A DNA stretch of 64,000 nt, taken from NCBI GenBank assembly GCA_001914195.1, contig MKYF01000007.1, forward strand, positions 1 through 64,000, read 5' to 3'. Every line of letters starts with the position of its first letter. The stretch's first letter is position 1. The notes under the pieces were generated by a model. It worked only from the letters and a program-made list of their open reading frames with translations. It had not been told where the DNA came from and made no database searches. The DNA is from Streptococcus mitis. GTDB lineage: Bacteria; Bacillota; Bacilli; Lactobacillales; Streptococcaceae. Position numbers and translations under genes: made by a program. Of this stretch, positions 46,552-56,224 are shown piece by piece.

Positions 46552-49500
46552 ATGAAGAATCCATTTTTTGAAAGACGTTGTCGTTACAGTATTCGTAAGT
46601 TATCAGTAGGAGCCTGCTCGCTGATGATTGGGGCTGTTTTATTTGCTGGTCCAGCCTTAGCAGAAGAAACTGCAGTTCCTGAAAATAACGGAGCCAATAC
46701 AGCGCTTGTTTCAGGAGAGAGTGAGCATCCAACTAATGAAGCTGACAAGCAGCATGAAGGAGAACATGCTAGAGAAAATAAGCTAGAAAAGGCAGAAGGA
46801 GTAGCGACAGCATCTGAAACTGCTTCGCCAGCAAGCAATGAAGCTGCAACTACTGAAACCGCAGAAGCAGCTAGCGCAGCTAAACCAGAGGAAAAAGCAA
46901 GTGGGGTGGCTGCAGAAGCACCATCTGCAGAAGCAAAACCTAAGTCTGACAAGGAAATAGAAGCAAAACCTGAAGCAACTAACCAAGGGGATGAGTCTAA
47001 GCCAGCAGCAGAAGCTAATAAGACTGAAAAAGAAGTCCAGCCAGATGTCCCAAAAAATACGGAAAAAACATTAAAACCAAAGGAAATCAAATTTAATTCT
47101 TGGGAAGAATTGTTAAAATGGGAACCCGGAGCTCGTGAAGATGATGCTATTAACCGCGGGTCTGTCGCCCTCGCTTCACGTCGGACAGGTCATTTAGTCA
47201 ATGAAAAAGCTAGCAAGGAAGCAAAAGTACAAGCCCTATCCAACACCAATTCTAAAGCAAAAGACCATGCTTCTGTTGGTGGAGAAGAGTTCAAGGCCTA
47301 TGCTTTTGACTATTGGCAATATTTAGATTCAATGGTCTTCTGGGAAGGTCTCGTACCAACTCCTGACGTTATTGATGCAGGTCACCGTAACGGGGTTCCT
47401 GTATATGGTACACTCTTCTTCAACTGGTCTAATAGTATTGCAGATCAAGAAAAATTTGCTGAAGCTTTGAAGCAAGACCCAGATGGTAGCTTCCCAATTG
47501 CCCGTAAATTGGTGGATATGGCCAAGTATTATGGCTATGATGGCTATTTCATCAACCAGGAAACAACTGGGGATTTGGTTGAACCTCTTGGAGAAAAGAT
47601 GCGCCAGTTTATGCTCTATACCAAGGAGTATGCTGCTAAGGTAAACCATCCAATCAAGTATTCTTGGTACGATGCCATGACTTATAACTATGGACGTTAC
47701 CACCAAGATGGTTTGGGAGAATACAACTACCAATTCATGCAACCTGAGGGAGATAAGGTTCCAGCAGATAACTTCTTTGCTAACTTTAACTGGGATAAGG
47801 CTAAGAATGATTACACTATTACAACTGCCAACTGGATTGGCCGTAATCCTTATGACGTATTTGCAGGTTTGGAATTGCAACAGGGTGGTTCCTACAAGAC
47901 CAAGGTCAAATGGAATGACATTTTAGATGAAAATGGGAAATTGCGCCTTTCTCTTGGTTTGTTCGCCCCAGATACCATTACAAGTTTAGGAAAAACTGGT
48001 GAAGATTATCATAAGAATGAAGATATCTTCTTTACAGGTTACCAAGGTGATCCTACTGGCCAAAAACCAGGTGATAAAGATTGGTATGGGATTGCTAACC
48101 TAGTTGCGGACCGTACGCCAGCAGTAGGTAATACTTTTACTACTTCTTTTAATACAGGTCATGGTAGAAAGTGGTTCGTAGATGGTAAGGTTTCTAAGGA
48201 TTCTGAGTGGAATTACCGTTCAGTTTCAGGTGTTCTTCCAACATGGCGCTGGTGGCAAAAATCAACTGGTGATAAGTTGAAAGCAAGCTATGATTTTGAA
48301 GATGCTTATAATGGTGGAACTTCTCTCAAATTTGCAGGGGATCTTTCAGGTGCGACCAAGCAAGATGTGAATTTGTACTCTACTCGCTTGAAGGTGACAG
48401 ATACAACCAAATTGCATGTTGCCCACAAAGGAGGCAAAGGGACCAAGGTTTATGTAGAATTTGCAACCAAGAAAGATTATACCTACGGTGATGAAGCCGC
48501 CCGTAAAGAATTGACAGTTTCAGATGACTGGACTACCAATGATTTTGATTTGAGTTCCTTGGCAGGTAAAACAATTTACGGTATTAAACTCTATTTTGAA
48601 AATGATAAAGACTTAAAAGGTTATCAATTTAACCTGGGGCAATTGACCATCAGCAATAATCAAGATGCTCCTCAGGCACCAACCACAGTAGCTGTAGCCA
48701 AACAAGTTCTTAAAAATGCCCAAGAAGCAGAAGCGGTTGTGCAGTTTGAAGGAAACAAGGATGCAGATTTCTATGAAGTTTACGAAAAAGATGGAGACAG
48801 CTGGAAATTACTAACTGGCTCATCTTCTACAACTATTTATCTACCAAAAGTTAGCCGCTCAGCAAGTGCTCAAGGTACAACTCAAGAACTGAAAGTTGTA
48901 GCAGTCGGTAAAAATGGAGTTCGTTCAGAAGCTGCAACCACAACCTTTGATTGGGGCATGACTGTAAAAGATACCAGCCTACCAAAACCGCTAGCTGAAA
49001 ATATCGTTCCAGGTGCAACAGTTATTGATAGTACTTTCCCTAAGACTGAAGGTGGAGAAGGTATTGAAGGTATGTTGAATGGTACCATTACCAGTCTTTC
49101 AGACAAGTGGTCTTCTGGACAATTAAGTGGTAGTGTGGATATTCGTTTGACCCAGCCACGTACAGTTGTTAGATGGGTGATGGACCATGCTGGGGCTGGT
49201 GGAGAATCTGTAAACGATGGTTTGATGAACACCAAAGACTTTGACCTCTATTATAAAGATGCGGATGGTCAATGGAAGTTGGCTAAGGAAGTCCGTGGCA
49301 ATAAAGCCCATGTTACAGATATTACCCTTGACAAACCTATCACAGCTCAAGACTGGCGCTTGAATGTTGTCACTTCTGACAATGGAACTCCATGGAAGGC
49401 TATTCGTATCTATAACTGGAAAATGTATGAAAAGCTTGATACTGAGAGTGTCAATATTCCGATGGCCAAGGCTGCAGCCCGTTCTCTAGGCAATAACAAG

Positions 49501-51825
49501 GTACAAGTTGGCTTTGCGGATGTACCAGCTGGAGCAACCATTACCGTTTATGATAATCCAAATTCTCAAACTCCGCTTGCAACCTTGAAGAGCGAAGTTG
49601 GAGGAGACCTAGCAAGTGCACCATTGGATTTGACAAATCAATCTGGTCTTCTTTACTATCGTACCCAGTTGCCAGGCAAGGAAATTAGTAATATCCTAGC
49701 AGTTTCCGTTCCAAAAGATGACAGAAGAATCAAGTCAGTCAGCCTAGAAACAGGACCTAAGAAAACAAGTTACGCCGAAGGGGAGGATTTGGACCTTAGA
49801 GGTGGTGTTCTTCGAGTTCAGTATGAAGGTGGAGCTGAGGACGAACTTATTCGCCTAACTCACGCGGGTATATCAGTATCAGGTTTTGATACGCATCATA
49901 AGGGAGAACAAAATCTTACTTTACAATATTTGGGGCAACCGGTACATGCTAATTTATCAGTGACTGTTACTAGTCAAGATGAAGCAAGTCCGAAAACTAT
50001 TTTGGGAATTGAAGTAAGTCAGGAACCGAAAAAAGATTACCTAGTTGGTGATAGCTTAGACTTGTCTGAAGGACGCTTTGCAGTGGCTTATAGCAATGAC
50101 ACCATGGAAGAACATTCCTTTACTGATGAGGGAGTTGAAATTTCTGGTTACGATGCTCAAAAGACCGGTCGTCAAACCTTGACGCTTCGTTACCAAGGTC
50201 ATGAAGTCAACTTTGATGTTTTGGTATCTCCAAAAGCAGCATTGAACGATGAATACCTTAAACAAAAATTAGCAGAAGTTGAAGCGGCTAAGAACAAGGT
50301 GGTCTATAACTTTGCTTCACCAGAAGTAAAAGAAGCCTTCTTGAAAGCAATTGAAGCGGCCGAACAAGTCTTGAAAGACCATGAAACTAGCACCCAAGAT
50401 CAGGTTAATGACCGACTTAATAAATTGACAGAAGCTCATAAAGCTCTGAATGGTCAAGAGAAATTTACGGAAGAAAAGACAGAACTTGATCGATTAACAG
50501 GTGAGGCTCAAGAACTCTTGGCTGCCAAACCAAACCATCCTTCAGGTTCTGCCCTAGCTCCGCTTCTTGAGAAAAACAAGGCCTTGGTTGAAAAAGTAGA
50601 TTTGAGTCCAGAAGAGCTTGCAACAGCGAAACAGAGTCTGAAAGATCTGGTTGCTTTATTGAAAGAAGACAAACCAGCAGTCTTTTCTGATAGTAAAACA
50701 GGTGTTGAAGTACACTTCTCAAATAAAGAGAAGACTGTCATCAAGGGCTTGAAAGTAGAGCGTGTTCAAGCAAGTGCTGAAGAGAAGAAATACTTTGCTG
50801 GAGAAGATGCTCATGTCTTTGAAATAGAAGGTCTAGATGAAAAAGGTCAAGACGTTGATCTCTCTTACGCTTCTATTGTGAAAATTCCAATTGAAAAAGA
50901 TAAGAAAGTGAAGAAAGTCTACTTCTTACCTGAAGGAAAAGCAGCAGTAGAATTGGCTTTTGAACAAACGGATAGTCATGTCATCTTTACAGCACCACAC
51001 TTTACTCATTATGCCTTTGTTTATGAATCTGCTGAAAAACCACAACCTGCTAAACCAGTAGAAAAAGTTATTTCAAGCAAGGAACCAGCTGAAGGTGTCA
51101 AGAATTTGGTTGTGGATACTCCGAAATTAGAAGTCGAAGAGACAAGTATCGCCTTCGAACACCAAGAACGTCCAAATCCAAATCTTACAGTCGGTCAACG
51201 TCAACTTGTCCAAGCAGGGGTTGAGGGACAAATTCGCCGCTTGATTGAAGTAGATAGCCAAGGCAATCGTACGCTTCGCGCTACAGAAGTTTTGAAAGAA
51301 GCAAGCCCTGAAATCGTAGAAGTAGGTACTGGTCTCATTCCTGCCAATCCAGCACCACAAAACACAGATCTTCCAAAACCTACTAATCAACCGGCTTCTG
51401 ATCAACAAAAGGCTCCTAAATTGGAAGTTCAAGAGGAAAAGGTTGCCTTTGATCGTCAAGAGCATGAAAATGCTGATATGCTAGTTGGGGAACAACGAGT
51501 CATCATACAGGGACGAGATGGTCTGTTGAGACATGTCTTTGAAGTTGATGAAAACGGTCAGCGTCGTCTTCGTTCAACAGAAGTCATCCAAGAGGCGATT
51601 CCAGAAATTGTTGAAATTGGAACAAAAGTAAAAACTGAACCAGCAGTAGCGCCTACACAAGAAAAACCAGCCCAAAATACAGAAGTTCAATCAGAAGAAG
51701 CAAGCAAACAATTGCCAAATACAGGAACTGCTGATGCCAATGAAGCCCTAATAGCAGGATTGGCAAGCCTTGGTCTTGCTAGTTTAGCCTTGACATTGAA
51801 GCAGAAAAAAGAAGATGAAGATTAA
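46552..51825 (+). CDS. endoD: Cell-wall-anchored endo-beta-N-acetylglucosaminidase D (GH85), 1757 aa
   Basis: YSIRK-type signal (YSIRKLSVGACSLMIGAVLF, residues 12-31) with cleavage after ALA; a Glu/Ala-rich linker (about 40-185); the GH85 catalytic domain (about 190-620) with the Asn335-x-Glu337 pair in YFINQETT; beta-sandwich/carbohydrate-binding modules (about 630-970); bacterial Ig-like repeats (about 1060-1230); helical repeats (about 1235-1400); two G5-like domains near 1530-1600 and 1630-1700; the sorting signal LPNTG near 1722 followed by a membrane segment and charged tail. It cuts the chitobiose core of N-glycans on host glycoproteins at the cell surface. Strong AGGAGGAGAAA site. Confidence 0.92.
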   Translation: MKNPFFERRCRYSIRKLSVGACSLMIGAVLFAGPALAEETAVPENNGANTALVSGESEHPTNEADKQHEGEHARENKLEKAEGVATASETASPASNEAATTETAEAASAAKPEEKASGVAAEAPSAEAKPKSDKEIEAKPEATNQGDESKPAAEANKTEKEVQPDVPKNTEKTLKPKEIKFNSWEELLKWEPGAREDDAINRGSVALASRRTGHLVNEKASKEAKVQALSNTNSKAKDHASVGGEEFKAYAFDYWQYLDSMVFWEGLVPTPDVIDAGHRNGVPVYGTLFFNWSNSIADQEKFAEALKQDPDGSFPIARKLVDMAKYYGYDGYFINQETTGDLVEPLGEKMRQFMLYTKEYAAKVNHPIKYSWYDAMTYNYGRYHQDGLGEYNYQFMQPEGDKVPADNFFANFNWDKAKNDYTITTANWIGRNPYDVFAGLELQQGGSYKTKVKWNDILDENGKLRLSLGLFAPDTITSLGKTGEDYHKNEDIFFTGYQGDPTGQKPGDKDWYGIANLVADRTPAVGNTFTTSFNTGHGRKWFVDGKVSKDSEWNYRSVSGVLPTWRWWQKSTGDKLKASYDFEDAYNGGTSLKFAGDLSGATKQDVNLYSTRLKVTDTTKLHVAHKGGKGTKVYVEFATKKDYTYGDEAARKELTVSDDWTTNDFDLSSLAGKTIYGIKLYFENDKDLKGYQFNLGQLTISNNQDAPQAPTTVAVAKQVLKNAQEAEAVVQFEGNKDADFYEVYEKDGDSWKLLTGSSSTTIYLPKVSRSASAQGTTQELKVVAVGKNGVRSEAATTTFDWGMTVKDTSLPKPLAENIVPGATVIDSTFPKTEGGEGIEGMLNGTITSLSDKWSSGQLSGSVDIRLTQPRTVVRWVMDHAGAGGESVNDGLMNTKDFDLYYKDADGQWKLAKEVRGNKAHVTDITLDKPITAQDWRLNVVTSDNGTPWKAIRIYNWKMYEKLDTESVNIPMAKAAARSLGNNKVQVGFADVPAGATITVYDNPNSQTPLATLKSEVGGDLASAPLDLTNQSGLLYYRTQLPGKEISNILAVSVPKDDRRIKSVSLETGPKKTSYAEGEDLDLRGGVLRVQYEGGAEDELIRLTHAGISVSGFDTHHKGEQNLTLQYLGQPVHANLSVTVTSQDEASPKTILGIEVSQEPKKDYLVGDSLDLSEGRFAVAYSNDTMEEHSFTDEGVEISGYDAQKTGRQTLTLRYQGHEVNFDVLVSPKAALNDEYLKQKLAEVEAAKNKVVYNFASPEVKEAFLKAIEAAEQVLKDHETSTQDQVNDRLNKLTEAHKALNGQEKFTEEKTELDRLTGEAQELLAAKPNHPSGSALAPLLEKNKALVEKVDLSPEELATAKQSLKDLVALLKEDKPAVFSDSKTGVEVHFSNKEKTVIKGLKVERVQASAEEKKYFAGEDAHVFEIEGLDEKGQDVDLSYASIVKIPIEKDKKVKKVYFLPEGKAAVELAFEQTDSHVIFTAPHFTHYAFVYESAEKPQPAKPVEKVISSKEPAEGVKNLVVDTPKLEVEETSIAFEHQERPNPNLTVGQRQLVQAGVEGQIRRLIEVDSQGNRTLRATEVLKEASPEIVEVGTGLIPANPAPQNTDLPKPTNQPASDQQKAPKLEVQEEKVAFDRQEHENADMLVGEQRVIIQGRDGLLRHVFEVDENGQRRLRSTEVIQEAIPEIVEIGTKVKTEPAVAPTQEKPAQNTEVQSEEASKQLPNTGTADANEALIAGLASLGLASLALTLKQKKEDED

Positions 51826-51914
51826 ATATCGAAAAATCTTGTGAAATCTTTCCTTATATTTCCAAAGTGTGATATAATAGTTTCGAATAAAATAAATAAA
51901 GGGGTTTTTGTAAC

Positions 51915-53114
51915 ATGGCAAAACTTACTGTTAAAGACGTTGACTTGAAAGGTAAAAAAGTCCTCGTTCGTGTTGACTTCAACGTACCTGTAAAAGATGG
52001 CGTGATTACCAACGACAACCGTATCACTGCAGCTCTTCCAACTATCAAGTACATCCTTGAACAAGGTGGACGTGCTATCCTCTTCTCTCACCTTGGCCGT
52101 GTAAAAGAAGAAGCAGACAAAGCTGGTAAATCACTTGCTCCTGTAGCTGCTGACTTGGCAGCTAAATTGGGTCAAGACGTTGCTTTCCTTCCAGGTGTCA
52201 CTCGTGGTGCTGAATTGGAAGCAGCTATCAACGCTCTTGAAGATGGACAAGTTCTCTTGGTTGAAAACACTCGTTATGAAGATGTTGACGGCAAGAAAGA
52301 ATCTAAAAACGATCCGGAACTTGGTAAATACTGGGCATCACTTGGAGATGGTATCTTCGTAAACGATGCATTCGGTACAGCTCACCGTGCACACGCATCT
52401 AACGTTGGTATCTCAGCAAACGTTGAAAAAGCAGTTGCTGGTTTCCTTCTTGAAAACGAAATTGCTTATATCCAAGAAGCAGTTGAAACTCCAGAACGTC
52501 CATTCGTAGCGATCCTTGGTGGTTCAAAAGTTTCAGACAAGATCGGTGTTATCGAAAACTTGCTTGAAAAAGCTGATAAAGTCCTTATCGGTGGTGGTAT
52601 GACTTACACATTCTACAAAGCACAAGGTATCGAAATCGGTAACTCACTTGTAGAAGAAGACAAATTGGATGTTGCGAAAGCTCTTCTTGAAAAAGCAAAC
52701 GGTAAATTGATCTTGCCAGTTGACTCAAAAGAAGCTAACGCATTTGCTGGTTACACTGAAGTGCGTGACACTGAAGGTGAAGCAGTTTCTGAAGGCTTCC
52801 TTGGTCTTGACATCGGTCCAAAATCTATCGCTAAATTTGACGAAGCTTTGACTGGTGCGAAAACAGTTGTATGGAACGGACCTATGGGTGTATTTGAAAA
52901 CCCAGACTTCCAAGCTGGTACAATTGGTGTGATGGACGCTATCGTGAAACAACCAGGAGTTAAATCAATCATCGGTGGTGGTGACTCAGCTGCCGCAGCG
53001 ATTAACCTTGGCCGTGCAGACAAATTCTCATGGATTAGTACGGGCGGAGGTGCTTCAATGGAACTTCTCGAAGGTAAAGTATTGCCAGGTTTGGCTGCAC
53101 TTACAGAAAAATAA
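51915..53114 (+). CDS. pgk: Phosphoglycerate kinase, 399 aa
   Basis: Glycolytic enzyme forming ATP from 1,3-bisphosphoglycerate. Signature [11 protein letters not shown] (residues 16-26), [10 protein letters not shown] (near 201) and the C-terminal GGGDSAAA (near 354) and [14 protein letters not shown] blocks. Promoter TATAAT near 51875; the ribosome site is AAAGGGG. Codon use is strongly biased as expected for high expression. A diverged duplicate of its last 23 codons lies downstream. Confidence 0.97.
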   Translation: MAKLTVKDVDLKGKKVLVRVDFNVPVKDGVITNDNRITAALPTIKYILEQGGRAILFSHLGRVKEEADKAGKSLAPVAADLAAKLGQDVAFLPGVTRGAELEAAINALEDGQVLLVENTRYEDVDGKKESKNDPELGKYWASLGDGIFVNDAFGTAHRAHASNVGISANVEKAVAGFLLENEIAYIQEAVETPERPFVAILGGSKVSDKIGVIENLLEKADKVLIGGGMTYTFYKAQGIEIGNSLVEEDKLDVAKALLEKANGKLILPVDSKEANAFAGYTEVRDTEGEAVSEGFLGLDIGPKSIAKFDEALTGAKTVVWNGPMGVFENPDFQAGTIGVMDAIVKQPGVKSIIGGGDSAAAAINLGRADKFSWISTGGGASMELLEGKVLPGLAALTEK

Positions 53115-53177
53115 TTTCAGCCCGTTAGTCTCTACAAAATCTTGATTTTGTAGAAAAAGGAACAAAACTGAAACGTT

Positions 53178-53207
53178 AACAAAAAGGTGGCTATGTCACC
53201 TTTTTGT
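53178..53207 (+). terminator. Terminator after pgk
   Basis: AACAAAAAGGTG pairs with CACCTTTTTGTGTT, loop GCTATGT. A smaller hairpin (TCTACAAAATC with GATTTTGTAGA, near 53133-53154) precedes it. Confidence 0.85.
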
Positions 53208-53230
53208 GTTAGTGTAGGTATTTGTGACGC

Positions 53231-53302
53231 GGTGGTGGAGCATCAATGGAACTTCTTGAAGGTAAAGTTCTTCCAGGACTTGCAGCCTTGACAGAAAAAT
53301 AA
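53231..53302 (+). pseudogene. Duplicate 3' fragment of pgk (23 codons plus stop)
   Basis: Translated in frame it gives [20 protein letters not shown] followed by TEK and stop, identical in protein to the end of pgk, but the DNA differs at many third positions (for example CTTCTTGAAGG for CTTCTCGAAGG and CTTCCAGGACTTGCAGCC for TTGCCAGGTTTGGCTGCA). It has no start or upstream part. It is a relic of a second, diverged pgk allele, placed after the pgk terminator and followed by its own terminator-like hairpin (53319-53350). Confidence 0.85.
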
Positions 53303-53437
53303 GATTTTATAAATAAATCAAAGAAGAGAGGGATGGAAGTTCCTCTTTTCTTTTGCTTAAAATAAAAACGCTTCCTCTCAACTATTACTCATAAAAATCA
53401 CCGATTTATGATAAAATGGAAATAGAAAGTTGAGATT

Positions 53438-53965
53438 ATGAGTTATTTTAAAAAATACAAATTCGATAAATCCCAGTTTAAACTTGGTATGCGAACCTTT
53501 AAAACAGGTATTGCTGTTTTTCTAGTTCTCTTGATTTTTGGCTTTTTTGGCTGGAAAGGTCTTCAAATTGGTGCTTTAACAGCGGTTTTTAGTCTGAGAG
53601 AAAGTTTTGATAAGAGTGTTCATTTCGGAACTTCGCGTATTCTAGGAAATAGTATCGGTGGCCTCTATGCTCTGGTCTTCTTCTTATTAAATACCTTTTT
53701 CCACGAAGCCTTTTGGGTGGCCTTGGTAGTTGTTCCAATCTGCACCATGTTAACCATTATGACAAATGTAGCCATGAATAACAAAGCAGGGGTTATTGGT
53801 GGTGTAGCGGCTATGTTAATCATTACCCTATCGATTCCGAGTGGCGAAACAATTTTGTACGTATTTGCGCGTGTATCAGAAACTTTCATGGGAGTTTTTG
53901 TCGCAATTCTCGTAAATTACGATATTGATCGTATTCGGCTCTTTTTAGAGAAAAAAGAAAAATAA
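53438..53965 (+). CDS. FUSC / aromatic acid exporter-family membrane protein, 175 aa
   Basis: Six hydrophobic segments follow a basic N-terminus; GMRTFKTGIAVFLVLLIFG and the LVNYDIDRIRLFL C-terminus are typical of the PF06081-type ArAE family. Role unknown. It lies immediately upstream of the glnR promoter. Start ATG 53438 has a poor ribosome site (GAAAGTTGAGATT). Confidence 0.75.
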   Translation: MSYFKKYKFDKSQFKLGMRTFKTGIAVFLVLLIFGFFGWKGLQIGALTAVFSLRESFDKSVHFGTSRILGNSIGGLYALVFFLLNTFFHEAFWVALVVVPICTMLTIMTNVAMNNKAGVIGGVAAMLIITLSIPSGETILYVFARVSETFMGVFVAILVNYDIDRIRLFLEKKEK

Positions 53966-53982
53966 TGTTACATTTTATAACA
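53966..53982. promoter_or_regulatory. GlnR operator upstream of glnRA
   Basis: TGTTA (53966-53970), 7 bp, TAACA (53978-53982), the GlnR/TnrA consensus, lies 7 bp before the -35 box. It supports autoregulation of glnRA by nitrogen supply. Confidence 0.85.
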
Positions 53983-53989
53983 TTATCAA

Positions 53990-54018
53990 TTGACGTTTGT
54001 CTTTTTTTAGACTATAAT
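53990..54018 (+). promoter_or_regulatory. glnRA promoter
   Basis: TTGACG (53990-53995), 17-bp spacer, TATAAT (54013-54018); the start codon of glnR is 24 bp downstream. Confidence 0.85.
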
Positions 54019-54041
54019 AGACAGAAAGAAGGAAATTGTAA

Positions 54042-54398
54042 ATGAAGGAAAAAGAATTTCGCCGAAATATGGCTGTTTTTCCTATCGGCAGTGTTATGAA
54101 GTTGACCGATCTATCGGCGCGTCAGATTCGTTATTATGAAGATCAAGAGTTGATCAAACCTGATCGAAACGAAGGGAACCGTCGCATGTATTCCTTGAAT
54201 GACATGGATCGTCTGCTTGAAATCAAAGATTATATCTCTGAAGGTTATAATATCGCTGCCATTAAGAAAAAATATGCTGAACGTGAAGCGAAATCCAAGA
54301 AAGCGGTGAGTCAGACTGAGGTGCGTCGTGCACTTCATAATGAACTCCTCCAACAGGGTCGCTTTGCTTCAGTACGGTCACCTTTTGGTCGCGGTTAG
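54042..54398 (+). CDS. glnR: MerR-family nitrogen repressor GlnR, 118 aa
   Basis: MerR-type winged helix at about residues 15-85 (KLTDLSARQIRYYEDQELIK, then PDRNEGNRRMYS) and a short C-terminal tail that interacts with glutamine synthetase. Represses glnA and other nitrogen genes. First gene of glnRA; the operator is upstream. ATG 54042 follows AGAAGGAAATTGTAA. Confidence 0.95.
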   Translation: MKEKEFRRNMAVFPIGSVMKLTDLSARQIRYYEDQELIKPDRNEGNRRMYSLNDMDRLLEIKDYISEGYNIAAIKKKYAEREAKSKKAVSQTEVRRALHNELLQQGRFASVRSPFGRG

Positions 54399-54434
54399 GC
54401 AACCGCAAGTAGTCATACATTAAGGAGAAAACTC

Positions 54435-55781
54435 ATGCCAATCACAGCTGCAGATATTCGTCGTGAAGTCAAGGAAAAAAATGTTACCTTTATTCGTCTC
54501 ATGTTCTCAGATATTTTGGGAACCATGAAAAACGTCGAAATTCCTGCTACAGATGAACAGTTAGATAAAGTCTTGTCAAATAAGGCTATGTTTGATGGAT
54601 CTTCTATTGAAGGTTTTGTACGTATCAATGAGTCAGATATGTACTTGTACCCAGACTTGGATACATGGACAGTCTTCCCGTGGGGAGATGAAAATGGAAG
54701 TGTTGCAGGTTTGATCTGTGATGTCTATACAACGGAAGGTGAACCGTTTGCAGGTGACCCTCGTGGCAATTTGAAACGTGCTCTTCGTCACATGGAAGAA
54801 GTGGGATTCAAATCCTTTAACCTTGGACCAGAGCCAGAATTCTTCCTATTTAAGTTGGATGAAAATGGAGACCCAACACTTGAAGTGAATGACAAGGGTG
54901 GCTACTTTGATTTGGCGCCTACTGACCTTGCGGACAACACACGTCGTGAGATTGTCAATGTCTTGACCAAAATGGGATTTGAAGTAGAAGCCAGTCACCA
55001 CGAGGTTGCGGTTGGACAGCATGAGATTGACTTTAAGTACGATGAAGTTCTCCGTGCTTGTGATAAGATTCAAATCTTTAAACTTGTTGTTAAGACCATT
55101 GCTCGCAAACATGGTCTTTACGCAACCTTTATGGCAAAACCAAAATTTGGTATTGCTGGATCAGGTATGCACTGTAATATGTCCTTGTTTGATGCAGAAG
55201 GAAACAATGCCTTCTTTGATCCAAATGATCCAAAAGGAATGCAGTTGTCAGAAACGGCCTACCATTTCCTTGGCGGTTTGATTAAGCATGCCTACAACTA
55301 TACTGCCATCATGAACCCAACAGTTAACTCATACAAACGTTTGGTTCCAGGTTATGAAGCACCTGTTTACATTGCTTGGGCTGGTCGTAACCGTTCGCCA
55401 CTTGTACGCGTGCCTGCTTCACGTGGTATGGGAACTCGTCTTGAGTTGCGTTCAGTGGATCCAATGGCAAACCCTTACATCGCTATGGCTGTTCTTTTGG
55501 AAGTTGGTTTGCATGGTATTGAAAATAAAATCGAAGCACCAGCTCCTATCGAAGAAAATATATACATCATGACAGCAGAAGAGCGTAAGGAAGCTGGTAT
55601 TACAGACCTTCCATCAACCCTTCACAACGCTTTGAAAGCTTTGACAGAAGATGAAGTTGTCAGAGCAGCTCTTGGAGAACATATCTATACTAGTTTCCTT
55701 GAAGCCAAACGAATCGAATGGGCAAGTTATGCAACCTTCGTTTCACAATGGGAAATTGATAATTATTTAGACCTTTACTAA
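54435..55781 (+). CDS. glnA: Glutamine synthetase, type I alpha, 448 aa
   Basis: ATP-dependent amidation of glutamate. Motifs [13 protein letters not shown] (near residue 54), GPEPEFFLF (near 130), the ATP-binding [17 protein letters not shown] (near 295) and NRSPLVRVP (near 320). The length near 445 and lack of an adenylylation insert fit the Gram-positive form controlled by feedback and GlnR. ATG 54435 follows TAAGGAGAAAACTC. Confidence 0.97.
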   Translation: MPITAADIRREVKEKNVTFIRLMFSDILGTMKNVEIPATDEQLDKVLSNKAMFDGSSIEGFVRINESDMYLYPDLDTWTVFPWGDENGSVAGLICDVYTTEGEPFAGDPRGNLKRALRHMEEVGFKSFNLGPEPEFFLFKLDENGDPTLEVNDKGGYFDLAPTDLADNTRREIVNVLTKMGFEVEASHHEVAVGQHEIDFKYDEVLRACDKIQIFKLVVKTIARKHGLYATFMAKPKFGIAGSGMHCNMSLFDAEGNNAFFDPNDPKGMQLSETAYHFLGGLIKHAYNYTAIMNPTVNSYKRLVPGYEAPVYIAWAGRNRSPLVRVPASRGMGTRLELRSVDPMANPYIAMAVLLEVGLHGIENKIEAPAPIEENIYIMTAEERKEAGITDLPSTLHNALKALTEDEVVRAALGEHIYTSFLEAKRIEWASYATFVSQWEIDNYLDLY

Positions 55782-55795
55782 TACTAATATAGAAG

Positions 55796-55827
55796 GAAGA
55801 TTGTCCGTGAGGATGATCTTTTTTTCT
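55796..55827 (+). terminator. Intrinsic terminator after glnA
   Basis: GAAGATTGTCC and GGATGATCTTT pair around GTGA, followed by a T run. Confidence 0.8.
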
Positions 55828-55839
55828 TGTGTTTTATAT

Positions 55840-55880
55840 CGAGGTGTGATATATTTTATATAACGAAGTGCGATATATCG
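55840..55880. promoter_or_regulatory. Repeated operator-like motif before the PadR gene
   Basis: CGAGGTGTGATATAT (55840-55854) and CGAAGTGCGATATAT (55864-55878) are direct repeats 24 bp apart; the second ends in the palindrome CGATATATCG (55871-55880). Likely the binding site of the PadR protein encoded 25 bp downstream. Confidence 0.6.
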
Positions 55881-55903
55881 AACTGAATTGGAGGTGAGTG
55901 CAA

Positions 55904-56224
55904 ATGGAATTAACGGATAAGATTCGTCGAGTTTATCTTCCGATGACGGAAACGGGTTTTTATATCTTGTTCTGCCTGCAAAAGGAAGGTCATGGTTATA
56001 GTATTACGCAAAAGGTCAAGGAGATGACGGATTCGCAAGTTTCGATTAGTCCTGGAACTATGTATGGAACCTTGTCAAAGATGGAAAAGGATGGTTTGAT
56101 TTCCTTTGTCCGTGAAGAGGAGAAGCGTAAAATCTATCAGATGACAGACTTGGGACGCAAAGTCTTAGATATTGAATTGAAACGTATTGAACGGCTCTAT
56201 AGAAACAGTCTGGAGGGAAGATGA
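55904..56224 (+). CDS. PadR-family transcriptional regulator, 106 aa
   Basis: Winged helix of PadR type (FYILFCLQKEGHGYSITQKV, SPGTMYGTLSKMEKDGLISF, KIYQMTDLGRKVL). Start ATG 55904 follows GGAGGTGAG. It overlaps the next gene by 4 bp. Such small PadR proteins usually repress the membrane-protein genes of their own operon. Confidence 0.9.
   Translation: MELTDKIRRVYLPMTETGFYILFCLQKEGHGYSITQKVKEMTDSQVSISPGTMYGTLSKMEKDGLISFVREEEKRKIYQMTDLGRKVLDIELKRIERLYRNSLEGR

Noticed and set aside
46584..47090. Minus-strand open frame (168 codons) opposite the start of the GH85 gene
   Set aside because: Ser/Ala/Phe-rich low-complexity product mirrors the Glu/Ala-rich linker of the real gene.
47329..47880. 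Minus-strand open frame (183 codons) inside the GH85 catalytic domain
   Set aside because: Shadow of a domain with clear catalytic motifs on the plus strand.
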